DNA of 64,000 nucleotides from Halobacillus sp. Nhm2S1 (GCF_019599545.1 NZ_JAIEZV010000001.1:310001-374000), one strand, 5' to 3'. Positions 26,336 through 36,146 are shown, numbered from the stretch's first letter. Notes: generated by a model not told the origin, from the sequence alone. Translations and numbers: made by a program.

Positions 26336-27256
26336 CTATCTCTCTTCACTCAATAATTTCTGAAGTGAAGACAGCTTATACCCTTGATCTTTAATTTGTT
26401 CAATCAGATTCGGAAGACTTTCCACTGTCACCTCGGTCGGATGCATTAGAATTGTGGCACCATTATGGACCTTGCCCATGACCCTTGTGATGAGCACATC
26501 GGATGTTGGCTTTTTCCAATCGATGGTATCCACGGTCCACAAGATGGTTTCCATATCCATTTCATCTGCCGCTTCCACAGTAGCCATATTAAAGCTGCCG
26601 GACGGAGGAGCGAAATATTTCACTTTTTCCTTGGTCAAGGCGAATAGTAGCTCATCCGCCTGTTCTAAATTTGCTTTGGCTTGTTCCTTTGTCATTCTCC
26701 CCATGTCCTTATGCCTGTACCCGTGACTGCCAATTGTGTGCCCTTCCTCTTCAATCATCTGCACAAGGTGAGTAAAATCATTTGCAAAGGCTCCATCAAT
26801 AAAAAAGGTCGCTTTTACTTGGTGCTCGTTTAAAATCTCCACCATGTCTGGAATGTATTCTTCACCCCAGGAGACGTTAATGAGAAAAGAAACGGCTTCT
26901 TTATCCGGATGACCTCTATATATAGGAGAAGCCGGTAAGTCCTCTAAAGAAACCTCAGGCTTGATCAATTTATAAACATACAATTCAGGATTATACTTGC
27001 CGTGTTTCTGCATTTTCTTATAAGAGGCTTCGACATCTACTTTTCGACCAACAATTCCCGGAGTCTTTTTCCAGACAGAATCGATCTTCGCATCCTGTGC
27101 TTCCCATTCGTATTCTGCTTTTTCGACCTGGATTTTTTGGTAGATGGTATCTTCTTTATTAACGGTTACGACATGGTCTGCACTTAAAAAAGCCATGCCA
27201 AACCCTATAAAAAAACAGAGATTGACGCTGAATAATACGATTAATCTGAAGCTCAT
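26336..27256 (-). CDS. ylxY: Polysaccharide deacetylase-like protein YlxY, altered catalytic motif
   Basis: 306 residues with an N-terminal signal anchor (LIVLFSVNLCFFIGFGMAF) and a NodB-homology domain from about 115. The usual TFDDG motif is replaced by FLINVSWGEEY, so the catalytic base and first metal ligand are absent; the HxxxH motif survives as HGYRH, and the RxPxG region reads APPSGSFN. It is extracytoplasmic and may be an inactive or altered deacetylase. ATG at 27256 after GGGGTGATGG. It is the first gene of ylxY-ymxH, downstream of the pnp terminator. Confidence 0.9.
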   Translation of the reverse strand: MSFRLIVLFSVNLCFFIGFGMAFLSADHVVTVNKEDTIYQKIQVEKAEYEWEAQDAKIDSVWKKTPGIVGRKVDVEASYKKMQKHGKYNPELYVYKLIKPEVSLEDLPASPIYRGHPDKEAVSFLINVSWGEEYIPDMVEILNEHQVKATFFIDGAFANDFTHLVQMIEEEGHTIGSHGYRHKDMGRMTKEQAKANLEQADELLFALTKEKVKYFAPPSGSFNMATVEAADEMDMETILWTVDTIDWKKPTSDVLITRVMGKVHNGATILMHPTEVTVESLPNLIEQIKDQGYKLSSLQKLLSEER

Positions 27257-27369
27257 GGACCATCACCCCTATTCCATTCTATGGGGCATGTCCTCCTTCT
27301 AGACCAAAATACGGACTACTCTCTTTTCCCAATCCCCTCGAAAGAGATCCAAGATGAATTTTCAGGCAA

Positions 27370-27399
27370 AAAAAAGAGACTGGCAAGCCAGTATCTCTT
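27370..27399 (-). terminator. Intrinsic terminator of pnp
   Basis: AAGAGA/TCTCTT (27374-27379, 27394-27399) and CTGGC/GCCAG (27380-27384, 27387-27391) form one stem with a two-base bulge, then eight T's on the minus strand. It starts 15 bp after the pnp stop. Confidence 0.9.
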
Positions 27400-27413
27400 C
27401 TTTACGTAACCTA

Positions 27414-29537
27414 TTAAGATTGTTCAACGTTTTCTTGTTTTTTCTTCTCATCCAGAAGAATCGCTTTTCTAGAAAGATTGATTCGTCCCTGGTTATCAAT
27501 TTCTTTTACCTTAACTTTAATTGTATCTCCAAGAGAAACGATGTCTTCCACTTTACCAATGCGCTCTTCAGCCATTTCAGAAATGTGGACAAGCCCCTCT
27601 TTTCCTTTGAAGAGCTCAACAAACGCACCGAATTTTTCAATCCGTTTCACTTTACCATCGTAAACTTCGCCGACTTCTACTTCGCGTACGATATCCTCAA
27701 TGATTTTCTGAGCTGTTGCATTCATGCTGGCATCTGTAGAAGAAATGAACACCGTTCCATCCTGTTCAATATCAATTTTAACACCAGTATCATCAATGAT
27801 TTGGTTGATTTGTTTTCCGCTCGGTCCAATAACATCACGGATTTTGTCTGGATTGATTTTCATCGTCATGATCTTAGGAGCATGGGCTGAGAGTTCTTTA
27901 CGAGTCTCAGGAATGGTCTCAAGCATGTGGCCGAGGATTTCCATACGTCCTTTTTTCGCTTGAGCCAGCGCTTCTTCAAGGATTTCTCTTGAAAGACCTT
28001 CTATCTTGATATCCATTTGAAGAGCTGTTACTCCTTGCTCTGTTCCAGCAACTTTGAAGTCCATGTCTCCAAGAGCATCTTCCATTCCTTGGATGTCTGT
28101 TAGGATTGTATAATCATCGCCTGATTTTACAAGTCCCATCGCAATTCCAGCAACCGGTGCTTTAATTGGGACACCAGCATCCATCATAGCAAGCGTACTT
28201 GCACAGATACTTGCTTGTGATGTAGAACCGTTGGATTCTAGAACCTCAGAAACAAGTCGGATGGTGTATGGGAACTCTTTCTCCGACGGAATAACGACTT
28301 CAAGAGCACGTTCACCTAGAGCGCCGTGACCGATTTCACGTCGACCAGGTCCACGGATCGGTCCTGTTTCCCCAACAGAGAATTTAGGGAAGTTGTAATG
28401 GTGCATGAAACGCTTGGACTCCTCAAGATCAAGTCCATCAAGGATCTGTACATCTCCAAGAGCTCCAAGAGTACATACGCTAAGGGCCTGGGTTTGACCA
28501 CGTGTGAACAAACCGGAACCGTGTGTACGTGGAAGCAATCCTACACGGGAAGTCAGTGGACGAATAACATCAACACCACGGCCATCTGGACGAATTTTAT
28601 CTTTCGTAATGAGACGGCGGACTTCCGTTTTCACCATACCTTCTAATATGGATCCTACTTGTTTGATTGTTTCTTCATCGGCTTCTTGCTCTTCGTAAGA
28701 AGCTACAACGTCAGCTTTCACTTGTGCAATGGCTTCTTCACGGGCTTTCTTTTCTTCCGTTTTGATCGCTTGAACAATAGCGTCTGTTGCTTCTGCTTCG
28801 ACTTTCTCTTTCAGTTCAGCGTCTAGATCGAACAACTGCACTTCCATCTTCTCACGACCTACAGCTTCAACGATCTCTTCCTGGAAAGCAACGAGACGCT
28901 TGATTTCTTCATGTCCGAACATGATTGCTTCAAGCATGTCCTCCTCAGAAACTTCATCGGCACCGGCTTCAACCATATTGATGGCATCCTTCGTACCTGC
29001 CACTGTAAGGTCGATATCACTTTTTTCTTGTTGTTCTACTGTTGGATTGATGACAAATTCACCATCTACTCGTCCAACGATGACACCTGCAATCGGTCCT
29101 TCAAATGGAATATCAGATACACCCAAAGATATGGATGATCCTAACATTGCAGCCATTTCTGAGGAACAATCCTGATCAACACTCATTACAGAGCTGATTA
29201 CTTGCACATCGTTACGGAACCCTTCAGGGAACAATGGACGAATCGGACGGTCAATCAGACGGGAGGCAAGGACAGCTTTGTCACTTGGTCGACCTTCACG
29301 TTTGATGAAACCTCCTGGGATCTTACCTACAGCGTAAAGACGCTCTTCATAATTTACAGTCAATGGGAAAAACGGCAGGTCCTTTGGCTCTTTACTACCA
29401 GTAGCTGTGGATAGGACAGTCGTATCTCCATAATGGATGAGTGCTGCACCATTCGCTTGTTTCGCCAACTCGCCAATTTCCACGGAAAAAGTACGACCGG
29501 CCACGTCAATGGAAAACACTTGTTTTTCTTCTGCCAT
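27414..29537 (-). CDS. pnp: Polyribonucleotide nucleotidyltransferase
   Basis: 707-residue phosphorolytic 3'-5' exoribonuclease of the RNA degradosome-like network. Two RNase PH domains (about 1-230 and 310-545) are joined by a helical linker, followed by a KH domain ([13 protein letters not shown] near 570) and an S1 domain (about 615-690). The ATG at 29537 follows GAGAGGAG. It lies downstream of rpsO behind a terminator and a second hairpin, an arrangement also used for post-transcriptional control of pnp in other bacteria. Confidence 0.98.
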   Translation of the reverse strand: MAEEKQVFSIDVAGRTFSVEIGELAKQANGAALIHYGDTTVLSTATGSKEPKDLPFFPLTVNYEERLYAVGKIPGGFIKREGRPSDKAVLASRLIDRPIRPLFPEGFRNDVQVISSVMSVDQDCSSEMAAMLGSSISLGVSDIPFEGPIAGVIVGRVDGEFVINPTVEQQEKSDIDLTVAGTKDAINMVEAGADEVSEEDMLEAIMFGHEEIKRLVAFQEEIVEAVGREKMEVQLFDLDAELKEKVEAEATDAIVQAIKTEEKKAREEAIAQVKADVVASYEEQEADEETIKQVGSILEGMVKTEVRRLITKDKIRPDGRGVDVIRPLTSRVGLLPRTHGSGLFTRGQTQALSVCTLGALGDVQILDGLDLEESKRFMHHYNFPKFSVGETGPIRGPGRREIGHGALGERALEVVIPSEKEFPYTIRLVSEVLESNGSTSQASICASTLAMMDAGVPIKAPVAGIAMGLVKSGDDYTILTDIQGMEDALGDMDFKVAGTEQGVTALQMDIKIEGLSREILEEALAQAKKGRMEILGHMLETIPETRKELSAHAPKIMTMKINPDKIRDVIGPSGKQINQIIDDTGVKIDIEQDGTVFISSTDASMNATAQKIIEDIVREVEVGEVYDGKVKRIEKFGAFVELFKGKEGLVHISEMAEERIGKVEDIVSLGDTIKVKVKEIDNQGRINLSRKAILLDEKKKQENVEQS

Positions 29538-29574
29538 AAAGAACTTAACTCCTCTCGATAACTCTTCTTATTTC

Positions 29575-29580
29575 ATTATA
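29575..29580 (-). promoter_or_regulatory. Possible -10 box of pnp
   Basis: TATAAT on the minus strand 37 bp before the pnp ATG. The best -35 candidate (TGTAAA) is poor, so this promoter is tentative; pnp may also be read from the rpsO promoter. Confidence 0.35.
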
Positions 29581-29604
29581 AGGGTTTATTGTCAGTTTAC
29601 ACCC

Positions 29605-29626
29605 TTCTGTATGTAAACATACAGAA
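29605..29626 (-). other. Second hairpin in the rpsO-pnp gap
   Basis: A perfect 9-bp stem TTCTGTATG/CATACAGAA with loop TTTA on the minus strand. Its upstream arm overlaps the T tract and last stem bases of the rpsO terminator by two bases, so both structures compete at the junction. It could be an RNase III or processing site, or tune readthrough into pnp. Confidence 0.5.
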
Positions 29627-29651
29627 AAAGCGGGAATAACTCCCGCTTTTT
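29625..29651 (-). terminator. Intrinsic terminator of rpsO
   Basis: 11-bp arms AAAAAGCGGGA/TCCCGCTTTTT (29641-29651 with 29625-29635) around a 5-nt loop, 8 bp after the rpsO stop. Confidence 0.9.
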
Positions 29652-29659
29652 CCCATACA

Positions 29660-29929
29660 TTAGCGACGCAAGCCAAGGCTCTTGATTAGCTCACGGTAAC
29701 GTGTAATGTCCTTATTACGAAGGTAGTTCAATAGGTTACGACGCTTACCTACCATTTTAAGCAATCCACGACGAGAGTGGTGGTCTTGCTTGTGAGCACG
29801 AAGGTGCTCGTTCAAAGTAGTGATCTGCTCAGTTAGTACAGCGATTTGTACTTCTGGAGATCCTGTGTCGTTGTCATGAGTTTTGTACTCATTGATTAGT
29901 TCTTGTTTACGTTCTTGTGTGATAGCCAT
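29660..29929 (-). CDS. rpsO: 30S ribosomal protein S15
   Basis: 89-residue primary 16S rRNA-binding protein, full length, with the [15 protein letters not shown] motif and the [21 protein letters not shown] segment that contacts rRNA. ATG at 29929 after AGGAGGTG. It has its own promoter and a structured leader. In B. subtilis ribF lies between truB and rpsO; here the 201-bp gap has no such gene. Confidence 0.98.
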   Translation of the reverse strand: MAITQERKQELINEYKTHDNDTGSPEVQIAVLTEQITTLNEHLRAHKQDHHSRRGLLKMVGKRRNLLNYLRNKDITRYRELIKSLGLRR

Positions 29930-29973
29930 TATAGCTACACCTCCTGGTAAAATTTAGAATTCCCATTCCCCGA

Positions 29974-29997
29974 GCGGACGTCGGAGTTACGTTCCGC
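29974..29997 (-). promoter_or_regulatory. Structured 5' leader of rpsO
   Basis: GCGGA-CGT (29997-29989, one bulged A) pairs with ACGTCCGC (29981-29974), followed by a G-rich CGGGGAATGGGAATTC stretch close to the ribosome site. Bacillaceae S15 is known to repress its own translation through a leader structure; this hairpin is a candidate, not a proven match. Confidence 0.45.
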
Positions 29998-30018
29998 CAA
30001 GCGAAGGTTCCATATTAA

Positions 30019-30047
30019 AGGGTACATTTTTTTAAAGTGAAATGCAA
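30019..30047 (-). promoter_or_regulatory. Probable promoter of rpsO
   Basis: -35 TTGCAT (30042-30047) and -10 TACCCT (30019-30024) spaced 17 bp on the minus strand, giving a leader of roughly 80 nt. The -35 is good and the -10 is weak. Confidence 0.5.
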
Positions 30048-30130
30048 GTGAAACCAACAAACTCTGATAAAAAATATGGTTGTGCGGTCTCATGCACTCC
30101 CATTCACTGATCTTCCCAAAAGCGGAAGGG

Positions 30131-31027
30131 TTAAAATACACGTACCGGCTTTATGAGTCCGTTTTTTCGTGGATGCTGCTGATAAATGGCCAAAACCTCA
30201 CCAGCGTACATCACTGTAAATTGCTCTTCATCCACATCATCAGGCTTTTCGAAAACTTGCCCATGTTTGATTTTCTCAACCTGATCAGCATCGACTTCCC
30301 ATGAATCCATATGGACGAGTCCTCTGGATAAAGGAAGGAGTAATTGCTCTCCAGATCTTTCATCAACAACCTGTTGGATTTCATCGAAAGAATAGCAATC
30401 TTCTTTTGTAATATCCGCGGTTTGTGTGCGTACCAATGATGACATGTGAGCGGCATAACCAAGGGCCTTTCCAATGTCTACACAGAGCGTTCTCACATAC
30501 GTGCCCTTTGAACAGATGACTCGGAAAGAAAAGGTAAAGGTTTCCCCTTCTTGTTTAGGTTCAGGCGGCATCCATTCCATGTGTTTAATGTGTACCTCCC
30601 TTGATGGCCGATCCACTTCCACCCCTTCCCGGGCATACTCATAAAGCTTTTTTCCGTTAACTTTTACAGCAGAGTACATGGGTGGTGTCTGAGTAATCCA
30701 GCCTTGAAACGTTTCAAGGACGCCTTTAATCTTTTCTGTGGAAATACCATCATGAACTGGGGTGGTTTCAACCATCTCACCTGTTGCGTCCTCGGTGTCT
30801 GTCGCATACCCGAGCGTAACAGAAGCTTCATACACTTTGTCTGTGTCCGTCAAAAAAGGAACGATTTTCGTAGCCTTTCCTACACAAAGAGGCAGAACCC
30901 CTTCTACTTCTGGGTCAAGAGTACCTGTATGACCGACTTTCTTTGTTTTCAACATACCACGAGCCTTGCTAACACAATCATGGGATGTAAAGCCTTTTGG
31001 CTTCCATAATGGAAGAATCCCGTCCAT
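30131..31027 (-). CDS. truB: tRNA pseudouridine(55) synthase
   Basis: 298-residue enzyme making pseudouridine 55 in the T-loop of tRNAs. The catalytic Asp38 lies in GHTGTLDPEVEGVL, and the C-terminus has a PUA-like domain (VMYAGEVLAIYQ). ATG at 31027 after AGGTGAGAGG. It follows rbfA by 66 bp, with an intervening hairpin, and ends the infB-ylxP-rbfA-truB run. Confidence 0.97.
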   Translation of the reverse strand: MDGILPLWKPKGFTSHDCVSKARGMLKTKKVGHTGTLDPEVEGVLPLCVGKATKIVPFLTDTDKVYEASVTLGYATDTEDATGEMVETTPVHDGISTEKIKGVLETFQGWITQTPPMYSAVKVNGKKLYEYAREGVEVDRPSREVHIKHMEWMPPEPKQEGETFTFSFRVICSKGTYVRTLCVDIGKALGYAAHMSSLVRTQTADITKEDCYSFDEIQQVVDERSGEQLLLPLSRGLVHMDSWEVDADQVEKIKHGQVFEKPDDVDEEQFTVMYAGEVLAIYQQHPRKNGLIKPVRVF

Positions 31028-31060
31028 TTACCTCTCACCTCAAAACTTTTTATCCTATAT

Positions 31061-31089
31061 AAAATCCGTGCTGAAACAGCACGGATTTT
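31061..31089 (-). terminator. Hairpin between rbfA and truB
   Basis: 13-bp perfect arms (31061-31073, 31077-31089) with a 3-nt loop, 4 bp after the rbfA stop. The tail TTTTATATAGG is only partly T-rich, so some readthrough into truB is expected. Confidence 0.65.
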
Positions 31090-31093
31090 CATA

Positions 31094-31444
31094 TCAATCT
31101 TCCGTATCGTTTAAATCGCGAAGGATCGTTTCAATACGATTCCCTCTTTCGATCGCTTCGTCAAACTCGAACATAATTTCCGGAGTCTTACGAAGACGGA
31201 TTCGCTGGCCGATCTCAGATCGGATGAACCCTTTCGCTTTCGCAAGACCTACGAGTGTATCATGTTTCTGTTTATCATCACCCAATACAGAAATATAAAC
31301 TTTCGCTTGTTGTAAATCACCTGTCACTTTCACTTCTGTGACGGTGACGAACCCTACACGTGGATCCTTGATCTTTTTACTGATGATGTCACTCATCTCT
31401 TTTTTCATTTGTTCTCCAACGCGGTTCGCTCTTAAATCGTTCAT
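31094..31444 (-). CDS. rbfA: 30S ribosome-binding factor A
   Basis: 116-residue KH-fold assembly factor for 16S rRNA 5' end maturation and growth at low temperature. Typical segments are [21 protein letters not shown] and [18 protein letters not shown]. It follows ylxP by 26 bp in the nusA-infB cluster, its usual place. A strong hairpin follows directly. Confidence 0.97.
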   Translation of the reverse strand: MNDLRANRVGEQMKKEMSDIISKKIKDPRVGFVTVTEVKVTGDLQQAKVYISVLGDDKQKHDTLVGLAKAKGFIRSEIGQRIRLRKTPEIMFEFDEAIERGNRIETILRDLNDTED

Positions 31445-31470
31445 GTATTCTCACCTCTTCTAACCAGACA

Positions 31471-31749
31471 TCATAGCCATTCCTGATGGGTTTCTGTCCG
31501 TTCAAATTCAGGAAATGAATCGATGAAAGCCAAAGCTTGCTGCATCGTTTGTTCCGCAATCACTTTGTCACTGGCAATCGTGACGAGGCCGATCCGAGTT
31601 CTCTGCCATAAGTCTTGATATTCAAGTTCACTTACAGCAATGTTGAACTCGTTCCTGAGCCTTGTCATGATGCGTTTCAGAACCGCACGCTTGTTCTTCA
31701 GCGACTGCGCATCATAAATGATACCATCCACTTCTGCGCTTACGATCAT
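31471..31749 (-). CDS. ylxP: YlxP-like protein (DUF503)
   Basis: 92-residue protein of the DUF503 family, with a ferredoxin-like pattern of alternating strands and helices ([32 protein letters not shown]). The family is conserved between infB and rbfA and is suspected to act in translation or ribosome assembly, but no activity is known. Its start overlaps the infB stop by 4 nt, indicating coupled translation. Confidence 0.9.
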   Translation of the reverse strand: MIVSAEVDGIIYDAQSLKNKRAVLKRIMTRLRNEFNIAVSELEYQDLWQRTRIGLVTIASDKVIAEQTMQQALAFIDSFPEFERTETHQEWL

Positions 31750-33806
31750 TTACGTTCGATTTCCTGCATCTCAAATGGTTCAATGATGTCGCCCACTTTA
31801 ATGTCATTGAAGTTCTTAATTGTAATTCCACATTCGTATCCTTGTTGTACTTCTTTTGCATCATCTTTATAGCGCTTCAGTGCATCGATTTCACCTTCGT
31901 AAATGACGACACCATCACGGATGACACGGATACCGGAATTACGCCCGATTTTACCATCTGTAACGTAAGATCCGGCAATTGTACCGATCTTAGATACTTT
32001 AAAGATTTCACGGACTTCCACTTGACCGATGATTTTCTCTTCATATTCTGGATCGAGCATCCCTTTCATTGCCGCTTCGATCTCTTCCATCACTTTGTAA
32101 ATGATGTTGTGAAGTCGGATCTCTACATCTTCCGATTCAGCTGCTTTTCTAGCATTCCCGTCTGGACGGACGTTAAAACCAATAACAATTGCATTGGAAG
32201 CAGAAGCAAGTGTAATGTCAGATTCCGTTATGGCACCGACACCTGTGTGAATAATTTTAACTTTCACACCTTCCACTTCAATCTTCTCAAGAGATCCAGC
32301 AAGGGCTTCTACAGATCCCTGCACATCGCCTTTAACAATAAGGTTAATTTCTTTGACATCACCTTGTTTAATTTGATCAAACAAGTCATCAAGGCTTACT
32401 TTTGCGTTAGAGCCACGATTTTCTTCCAATTGTTTTTGAGCACGTGCTTCTCCTACAGAGCGCGCTTTCTTTTCATCATCAAAGACTAGGAAGCGGTCGC
32501 CTGCCTGAGGAACATTGTTTAACCCTGTAATTTCAACTGGTGTGGAAGGTCCGGCAACTTTTACGCGACGGCCGATATCGTTCACCATAGCACGTACGCG
32601 TCCCCAAGTATTCCCCACTACAATAGCATCACTGACATTCAAGGTACCGTTCTGAACCAACAATGTGGCTACTGGACCGCGTCCTTTATCCAATTCTGCT
32701 TCAATAACCGTACCATAAGCAGCACGATCAGGGTTGGCTTTCAATTCTTCCATCTCGGATACAAGGCCGATCATTTCAACTAGATCGTCAATCCCTTCCC
32801 CATTGACGGCGGACATTTTGACAAAGATCGTTTCTCCACCAAAGTCTTCAGCAATCAGCTCATATTCCATAAGCTCCTGCATGACACGGTCAGGATTCGC
32901 GCCTTCTTTATCCATCTTATTGACCGCAACGATAATTGGTACTTCTGCAGCTTTCGCGTGACTAATCGCTTCTTTCGTTTGCGGCATAACTCCATCATCT
33001 GCAGCAACGACAAGGATGGCGATGTCTGTCACTTGAGCACCACGGGAACGCATGCTTGTGAATGCAGCGTGACCAGGTGTATCAAGGAACGTAATTTTCT
33101 TTCCATTGTCTTCAATTTGGTAAGCACCAATATGCTGGGTGATCCCACCGGCTTCGCCTTCCGTCACTTTCGTGTTACGGATCTGGTCAAGAAGCGTCGT
33201 TTTTCCGTGGTCTACGTGTCCCATGATTGTAACGACAGCTGGGCGGTCCTGCAAATCTTCCGGCTCGTCGTCGAACACCATGTTCTCAATGTCCGTCTCA
33301 TCAATAATAACCTCTTCTTCAACTTCTACTCCGAACTCGTCACAAATCAATTCAATCGTATCTGCATCAAGTTCCTGGTTGATCGTAGCCATTGTGCCTA
33401 AGAACATAAGCTTTTTAATAATTTCTGAAGAATCTTTGTTTAGTTTTTCTGCAAGTTCACCAACTGTCAGACTGCCTGCATAAGTAATTTTTTCAGGTGT
33501 CTGCTTTTTAGATTTCTTAGGTGCTTGCTGTGGTGCAGGCTTATGGTTCTTCTGGTTATTGTTTTTTTGCTTTTTATTCGCTTGTTTCTTATTGTTATTC
33601 GGTTTCTGAGACTTCGCTTTATTCTGGTTTTGACCTTTGGATGCTTGCCCCTTTCCAAATGCCTGATCCAGCTTCTTCGCTGCATCCTCCTCCAAAGTGG
33701 ACATATGGTTGTTCACTTCGATATTCAGATTTTGCAGTTTTTGAATGACTTGTTTACTAGATAGTTCATTTTTCTTTGCATATTCGTATACGCGCATTTT
33801 ACTCAT
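31746..33806 (-). CDS. infB: Translation initiation factor IF-2
   Basis: 686-residue GTPase that brings fMet-tRNA to the 30S subunit and joins the 50S. An N-terminal winged domain ([17 protein letters not shown]) is followed by a very Lys/Asn/Gln-rich linker (about 55-105), the IF2N repeat, and the G domain with GHVDHGKTT near residue 195, DTPGHAAF and [12 protein letters not shown] at 33806 after GGGGGTGA; a longer frame to 33956 runs over ylxQ and is not real. It lies 7 bp after ylxQ. Confidence 0.98.
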   Translation of the reverse strand: MSKMRVYEYAKKNELSSKQVIQKLQNLNIEVNNHMSTLEEDAAKKLDQAFGKGQASKGQNQNKAKSQKPNNNKKQANKKQKNNNQKNHKPAPQQAPKKSKKQTPEKITYAGSLTVGELAEKLNKDSSEIIKKLMFLGTMATINQELDADTIELICDEFGVEVEEEVIIDETDIENMVFDDEPEDLQDRPAVVTIMGHVDHGKTTLLDQIRNTKVTEGEAGGITQHIGAYQIEDNGKKITFLDTPGHAAFTSMRSRGAQVTDIAILVVAADDGVMPQTKEAISHAKAAEVPIIVAVNKMDKEGANPDRVMQELMEYELIAEDFGGETIFVKMSAVNGEGIDDLVEMIGLVSEMEELKANPDRAAYGTVIEAELDKGRGPVATLLVQNGTLNVSDAIVVGNTWGRVRAMVNDIGRRVKVAGPSTPVEITGLNNVPQAGDRFLVFDDEKKARSVGEARAQKQLEENRGSNAKVSLDDLFDQIKQGDVKEINLIVKGDVQGSVEALAGSLEKIEVEGVKVKIIHTGVGAITESDITLASASNAIVIGFNVRPDGNARKAAESEDVEIRLHNIIYKVMEEIEAAMKGMLDPEYEEKIIGQVEVREIFKVSKIGTIAGSYVTDGKIGRNSGIRVIRDGVVIYEGEIDALKRYKDDAKEVQQGYECGITIKNFNDIKVGDIIEPFEMQEIERK

Positions 33807-33813
33807 AAAATCT

Positions 33814-34128
33814 TCACCCCCGAATAGATTCATCGAGTAGCGATTGCAACTTTTTCGCAAATCCTTGGTCAAGAACTGCGATCGCAACTCTCCCTGCCTT
33901 TCCGATAGCCTGTGATAATGTATCTCGATCATCGACTTCATAGCAAGGTATTTCATAGAAGCTGCATTTATCTGTCAGCTTCTTCTTTGTTTGTTTCCCT
34001 GTATCATTGGCAATGAGAACGAGCTTAGCTTTTCGTTTTTGAATGTCTCGTACGATCGATTCCTCACCGAGCGTACATTTACCGGCTCTTAAAGCCAGTC
34101 CCAACAGGTTTAAGTAGCTGCCACTCAT
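33814..34128 (-). CDS. ylxQ: L7Ae-family RNA-binding protein YlxQ
   Basis: 104 residues with the L7Ae/L30e fold: [20 protein letters not shown] at the start and [17 protein letters not shown] for the K-turn-binding surface. Members bind kink-turn RNA; the cellular target in Bacillus is not settled. The start overlaps the rnpM stop by 4 nt. Part of the rimP-nusA-rnpM-ylxQ-infB operon. Confidence 0.93.
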   Translation of the reverse strand: MSGSYLNLLGLALRAGKCTLGEESIVRDIQKRKAKLVLIANDTGKQTKKKLTDKCSFYEIPCYEVDDRDTLSQAIGKAGRVAIAVLDQGFAKKLQSLLDESIRG

Positions 34129-34400
34129 GATGGGTCAGCCTTCACTTTAGCTCTCAATTCCTCATAGATGTTGTCTTCGACCTTCGTCTTGAGGTGACGG
34201 TTCAACACCTGCTGCTTTTCAGCCTGCTCAATGACTTGAAGATCTTTCGTAAGATAGGCTCCACGCCCATTCTTCTTTCCAGTGTCATCCACAAAAACCT
34301 CTCCCTCTTTATTGCGGACAACACGGATCAATTTCTGTTTAGGAACCATTTCCTGAGTGACGACACATTTTCTCAATGGTTGTTTTTTGGAACGGGCCAT
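34125..34400 (-). CDS. rnpM: RnpM / YlxR RNA-binding protein (DUF448)
   Basis: 91-residue basic protein with the family motifs PLRKCVVTQEM and KKNGRGAYLTKD. YlxR homologues are nucleic-acid-binding, and B. subtilis YlxR has been reported to bind and modulate RNase P RNA, hence the symbol; that function is not visible in the sequence. It lies 15 bp downstream of nusA and overlaps ylxQ by 4 nt. Confidence 0.92.
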   Translation of the reverse strand: MARSKKQPLRKCVVTQEMVPKQKLIRVVRNKEGEVFVDDTGKKNGRGAYLTKDLQVIEQAEKQQVLNRHLKTKVEDNIYEELRAKVKADPS

Positions 34401-34415
34401 CGTTCTTCCCCCTCC

Positions 34416-35525
34416 TTAATCTTCAGAAAGTTCTTCGTCAAAAGAGTCTTCATCTTCCATGTCGGCTTCTTCTGCAGATAGAAGACCTTGTTCACGTGCT
34501 TCACTTTCACTCTTAATATCGATCTTCCAGCCTGTCAATTTAGCCGCAAGACGCGCGTTTTGACCGCGTTTACCAATGGCAAGAGATAGTTGATAATCAG
34601 GAACGATTACCGTTGTAGCCTTATCTTCTTCATCCACAAGTACTTCCACGACCTTGGAAGGGCTCAAGGCATTCGACACATATTCAACAGGATCTTCAGA
34701 CCATTGCACGATATCGATTTTTTCACCCTTCAGTTCGTTAACGATGGCCTGCACACGCTGCCCTCTTTGGCCTACACAAGAGCCCACTGGATCGATCTCT
34801 TGATCTTCAGCATACACTGAAATTTTTGAACGGTCCCCTGCTTCTCGGGCTACAGACATGACTTCGACTGTACCGTCATAAATTTCAGGCACTTCCATCT
34901 CAAACAATCGCTTCAAGAGGCCCGGGTGTGTACGGGAAACATAGATGTGTGGACCTTTGTTGCTGTTTTCCACCTTCGTCACAAATACTTTGAGACGGTC
35001 ATGCACTTCATAGGTCTCCGTCGGCATTTGCTCCCCTTCTGGAAGGCGTGCTTCAATTTTACCTAGATTCACATAGACGAAGCGGGGATCTTTTCTTTGG
35101 ATGATCCCTGTCATAACATCTTCTTCACGATCGACATACTCACCGTAAATAATGCCTCGCTCTGCTTCACGGACACGCTGCGTAACCACTTGCTTAGCCG
35201 CTTGTGCTGCAATACGGCCGAAGTCCATAGGTGTCACTTCCACTTCAATGACATCTTCAATCTCATAGTTTGGATCGATATCATTCGCTTCTTCTAAAGA
35301 AATCTCCTGCTGCGGATCCATGACTTCTTCTACAATTTCTTTTCGCGCAAGGACTTTCATGGCACTTTCTTCTTCATTAATATCCACTCGTACGTTTGTC
35401 GCGGAATTGAAGTTTTTCTTATAAGCAGAAATCAATGCTGCTTCAAGAGCTTCCAATAAAAGATTTTTGTCGATGCCTTTTTCCTTCTCTAAATAATTCA
35501 TGGCATCAAAAAGTTCACTACTCAA
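34416..35525 (-). CDS. nusA: Transcription factor NusA
   Basis: 369 residues: an N-terminal RNA polymerase-binding domain (about 1-125), an S1 domain (about 130-200) and tandem KH domains (about 200-345, with GSCVGQRGQRVQAIVNEL and LAIGKRGQNARLAAKL). The tail is highly acidic and lacks the acidic repeat domains of proteobacterial NusA, as is normal in Firmicutes. NusA governs pausing and intrinsic termination. It follows rimP by 13 bp. Confidence 0.98.
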   Translation of the reverse strand: MSSELFDAMNYLEKEKGIDKNLLLEALEAALISAYKKNFNSATNVRVDINEEESAMKVLARKEIVEEVMDPQQEISLEEANDIDPNYEIEDVIEVEVTPMDFGRIAAQAAKQVVTQRVREAERGIIYGEYVDREEDVMTGIIQRKDPRFVYVNLGKIEARLPEGEQMPTETYEVHDRLKVFVTKVENSNKGPHIYVSRTHPGLLKRLFEMEVPEIYDGTVEVMSVAREAGDRSKISVYAEDQEIDPVGSCVGQRGQRVQAIVNELKGEKIDIVQWSEDPVEYVSNALSPSKVVEVLVDEEDKATTVIVPDYQLSLAIGKRGQNARLAAKLTGWKIDIKSESEAREQGLLSAEEADMEDEDSFDEELSED

Positions 35526-35538
35526 CAGTTTCTCCCCC

Positions 35539-36012
35539 TTAATTAAACGTAACAGCTAAATTGGCTTTAGCTATTTTTTGATATGGTACTTCCAGTTGTT
35601 TCTTACGTGTCTTAATACGAATTTCTACGGTTGCTACGGAATTTTCAAAAGACTTGAGGGTCCCTTCAAACTCCTTCTCCCCATCAATCGGTTCGTATAG
35701 TTTCATATACACATATTCACCAACAAACTTTTCAAAGTCTGCTTCTGTCTTCAAAGGACGTTCCGCCCCAGGTGATGCAACTTCAAGGAAATACGGGATT
35801 TCAATGGGATCTTCTTCATCTAATTTTTCACTCAGTTGTTCAGATACTTGTCCGCATTCTTCGATGTCCACACCGCCTTCTTTATCGATGAAGACGCGAA
35901 GGTACCAGTTCTGACCTTCTTTCTTGTATTCAATATCTACAAGTTCGAGGTTCATATCCTCAAGGATCGGCTGGACAAGACGTTCTGTAACGGATGTAAC
36001 ATGATTGCTCAT
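35539..36012 (-). CDS. rimP: Ribosome maturation factor RimP
   Basis: 157-residue factor for 30S assembly. Two domains are visible: an alpha/beta N-terminal half with [25 protein letters not shown] and a C-terminal Sm-like barrel. The ATG at 36012 is chosen because AAGGAGGG is 6-7 bp upstream; an in-frame codon at 36033 is unlikely. First gene of the nusA-infB operon; the upstream 462-bp gap has hairpins and a repeat fragment but no clear promoter. Confidence 0.96.
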   Translation of the reverse strand: MSNHVTSVTERLVQPILEDMNLELVDIEYKKEGQNWYLRVFIDKEGGVDIEECGQVSEQLSEKLDEEDPIEIPYFLEVASPGAERPLKTEADFEKFVGEYVYMKLYEPIDGEKEFEGTLKSFENSVATVEIRIKTRKKQLEVPYQKIAKANLAVTFN

Positions 36013-36118
36013 GCTCTTCCCTCCTTCGAACACAATGTAATGGTTAGTACTTATTATTATGGGATGTATTCGCTCATTTCATTAAGTAACAGGGATTAGA
36101 ACTGCAAGTACCATGAGA

Positions 36119-36146
36119 AACCGCTATGACATAGATCATAGCGGTT
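36119..36146. other. Hairpin upstream of rimP
   Basis: 10-bp perfect arms AACCGCTATG/CATAGCGGTT around 8 nt, about 107 bp before the rimP ATG. On the minus strand the tail is TCTCATGG, so it is not a good terminator; it may be a leader structure. Confidence 0.45.

Noticed and set aside
27257-27300. Six-codon leader peptide before ylxY
   Set aside because: AGGAGG is followed by ATG at only 2 bp, too close for efficient initiation, and the frame is very short.
31842-32489. 215-codon plus-strand frame opposite infB
   Set aside because: Antisense of the infB coding region; composition reflects complementary codons.
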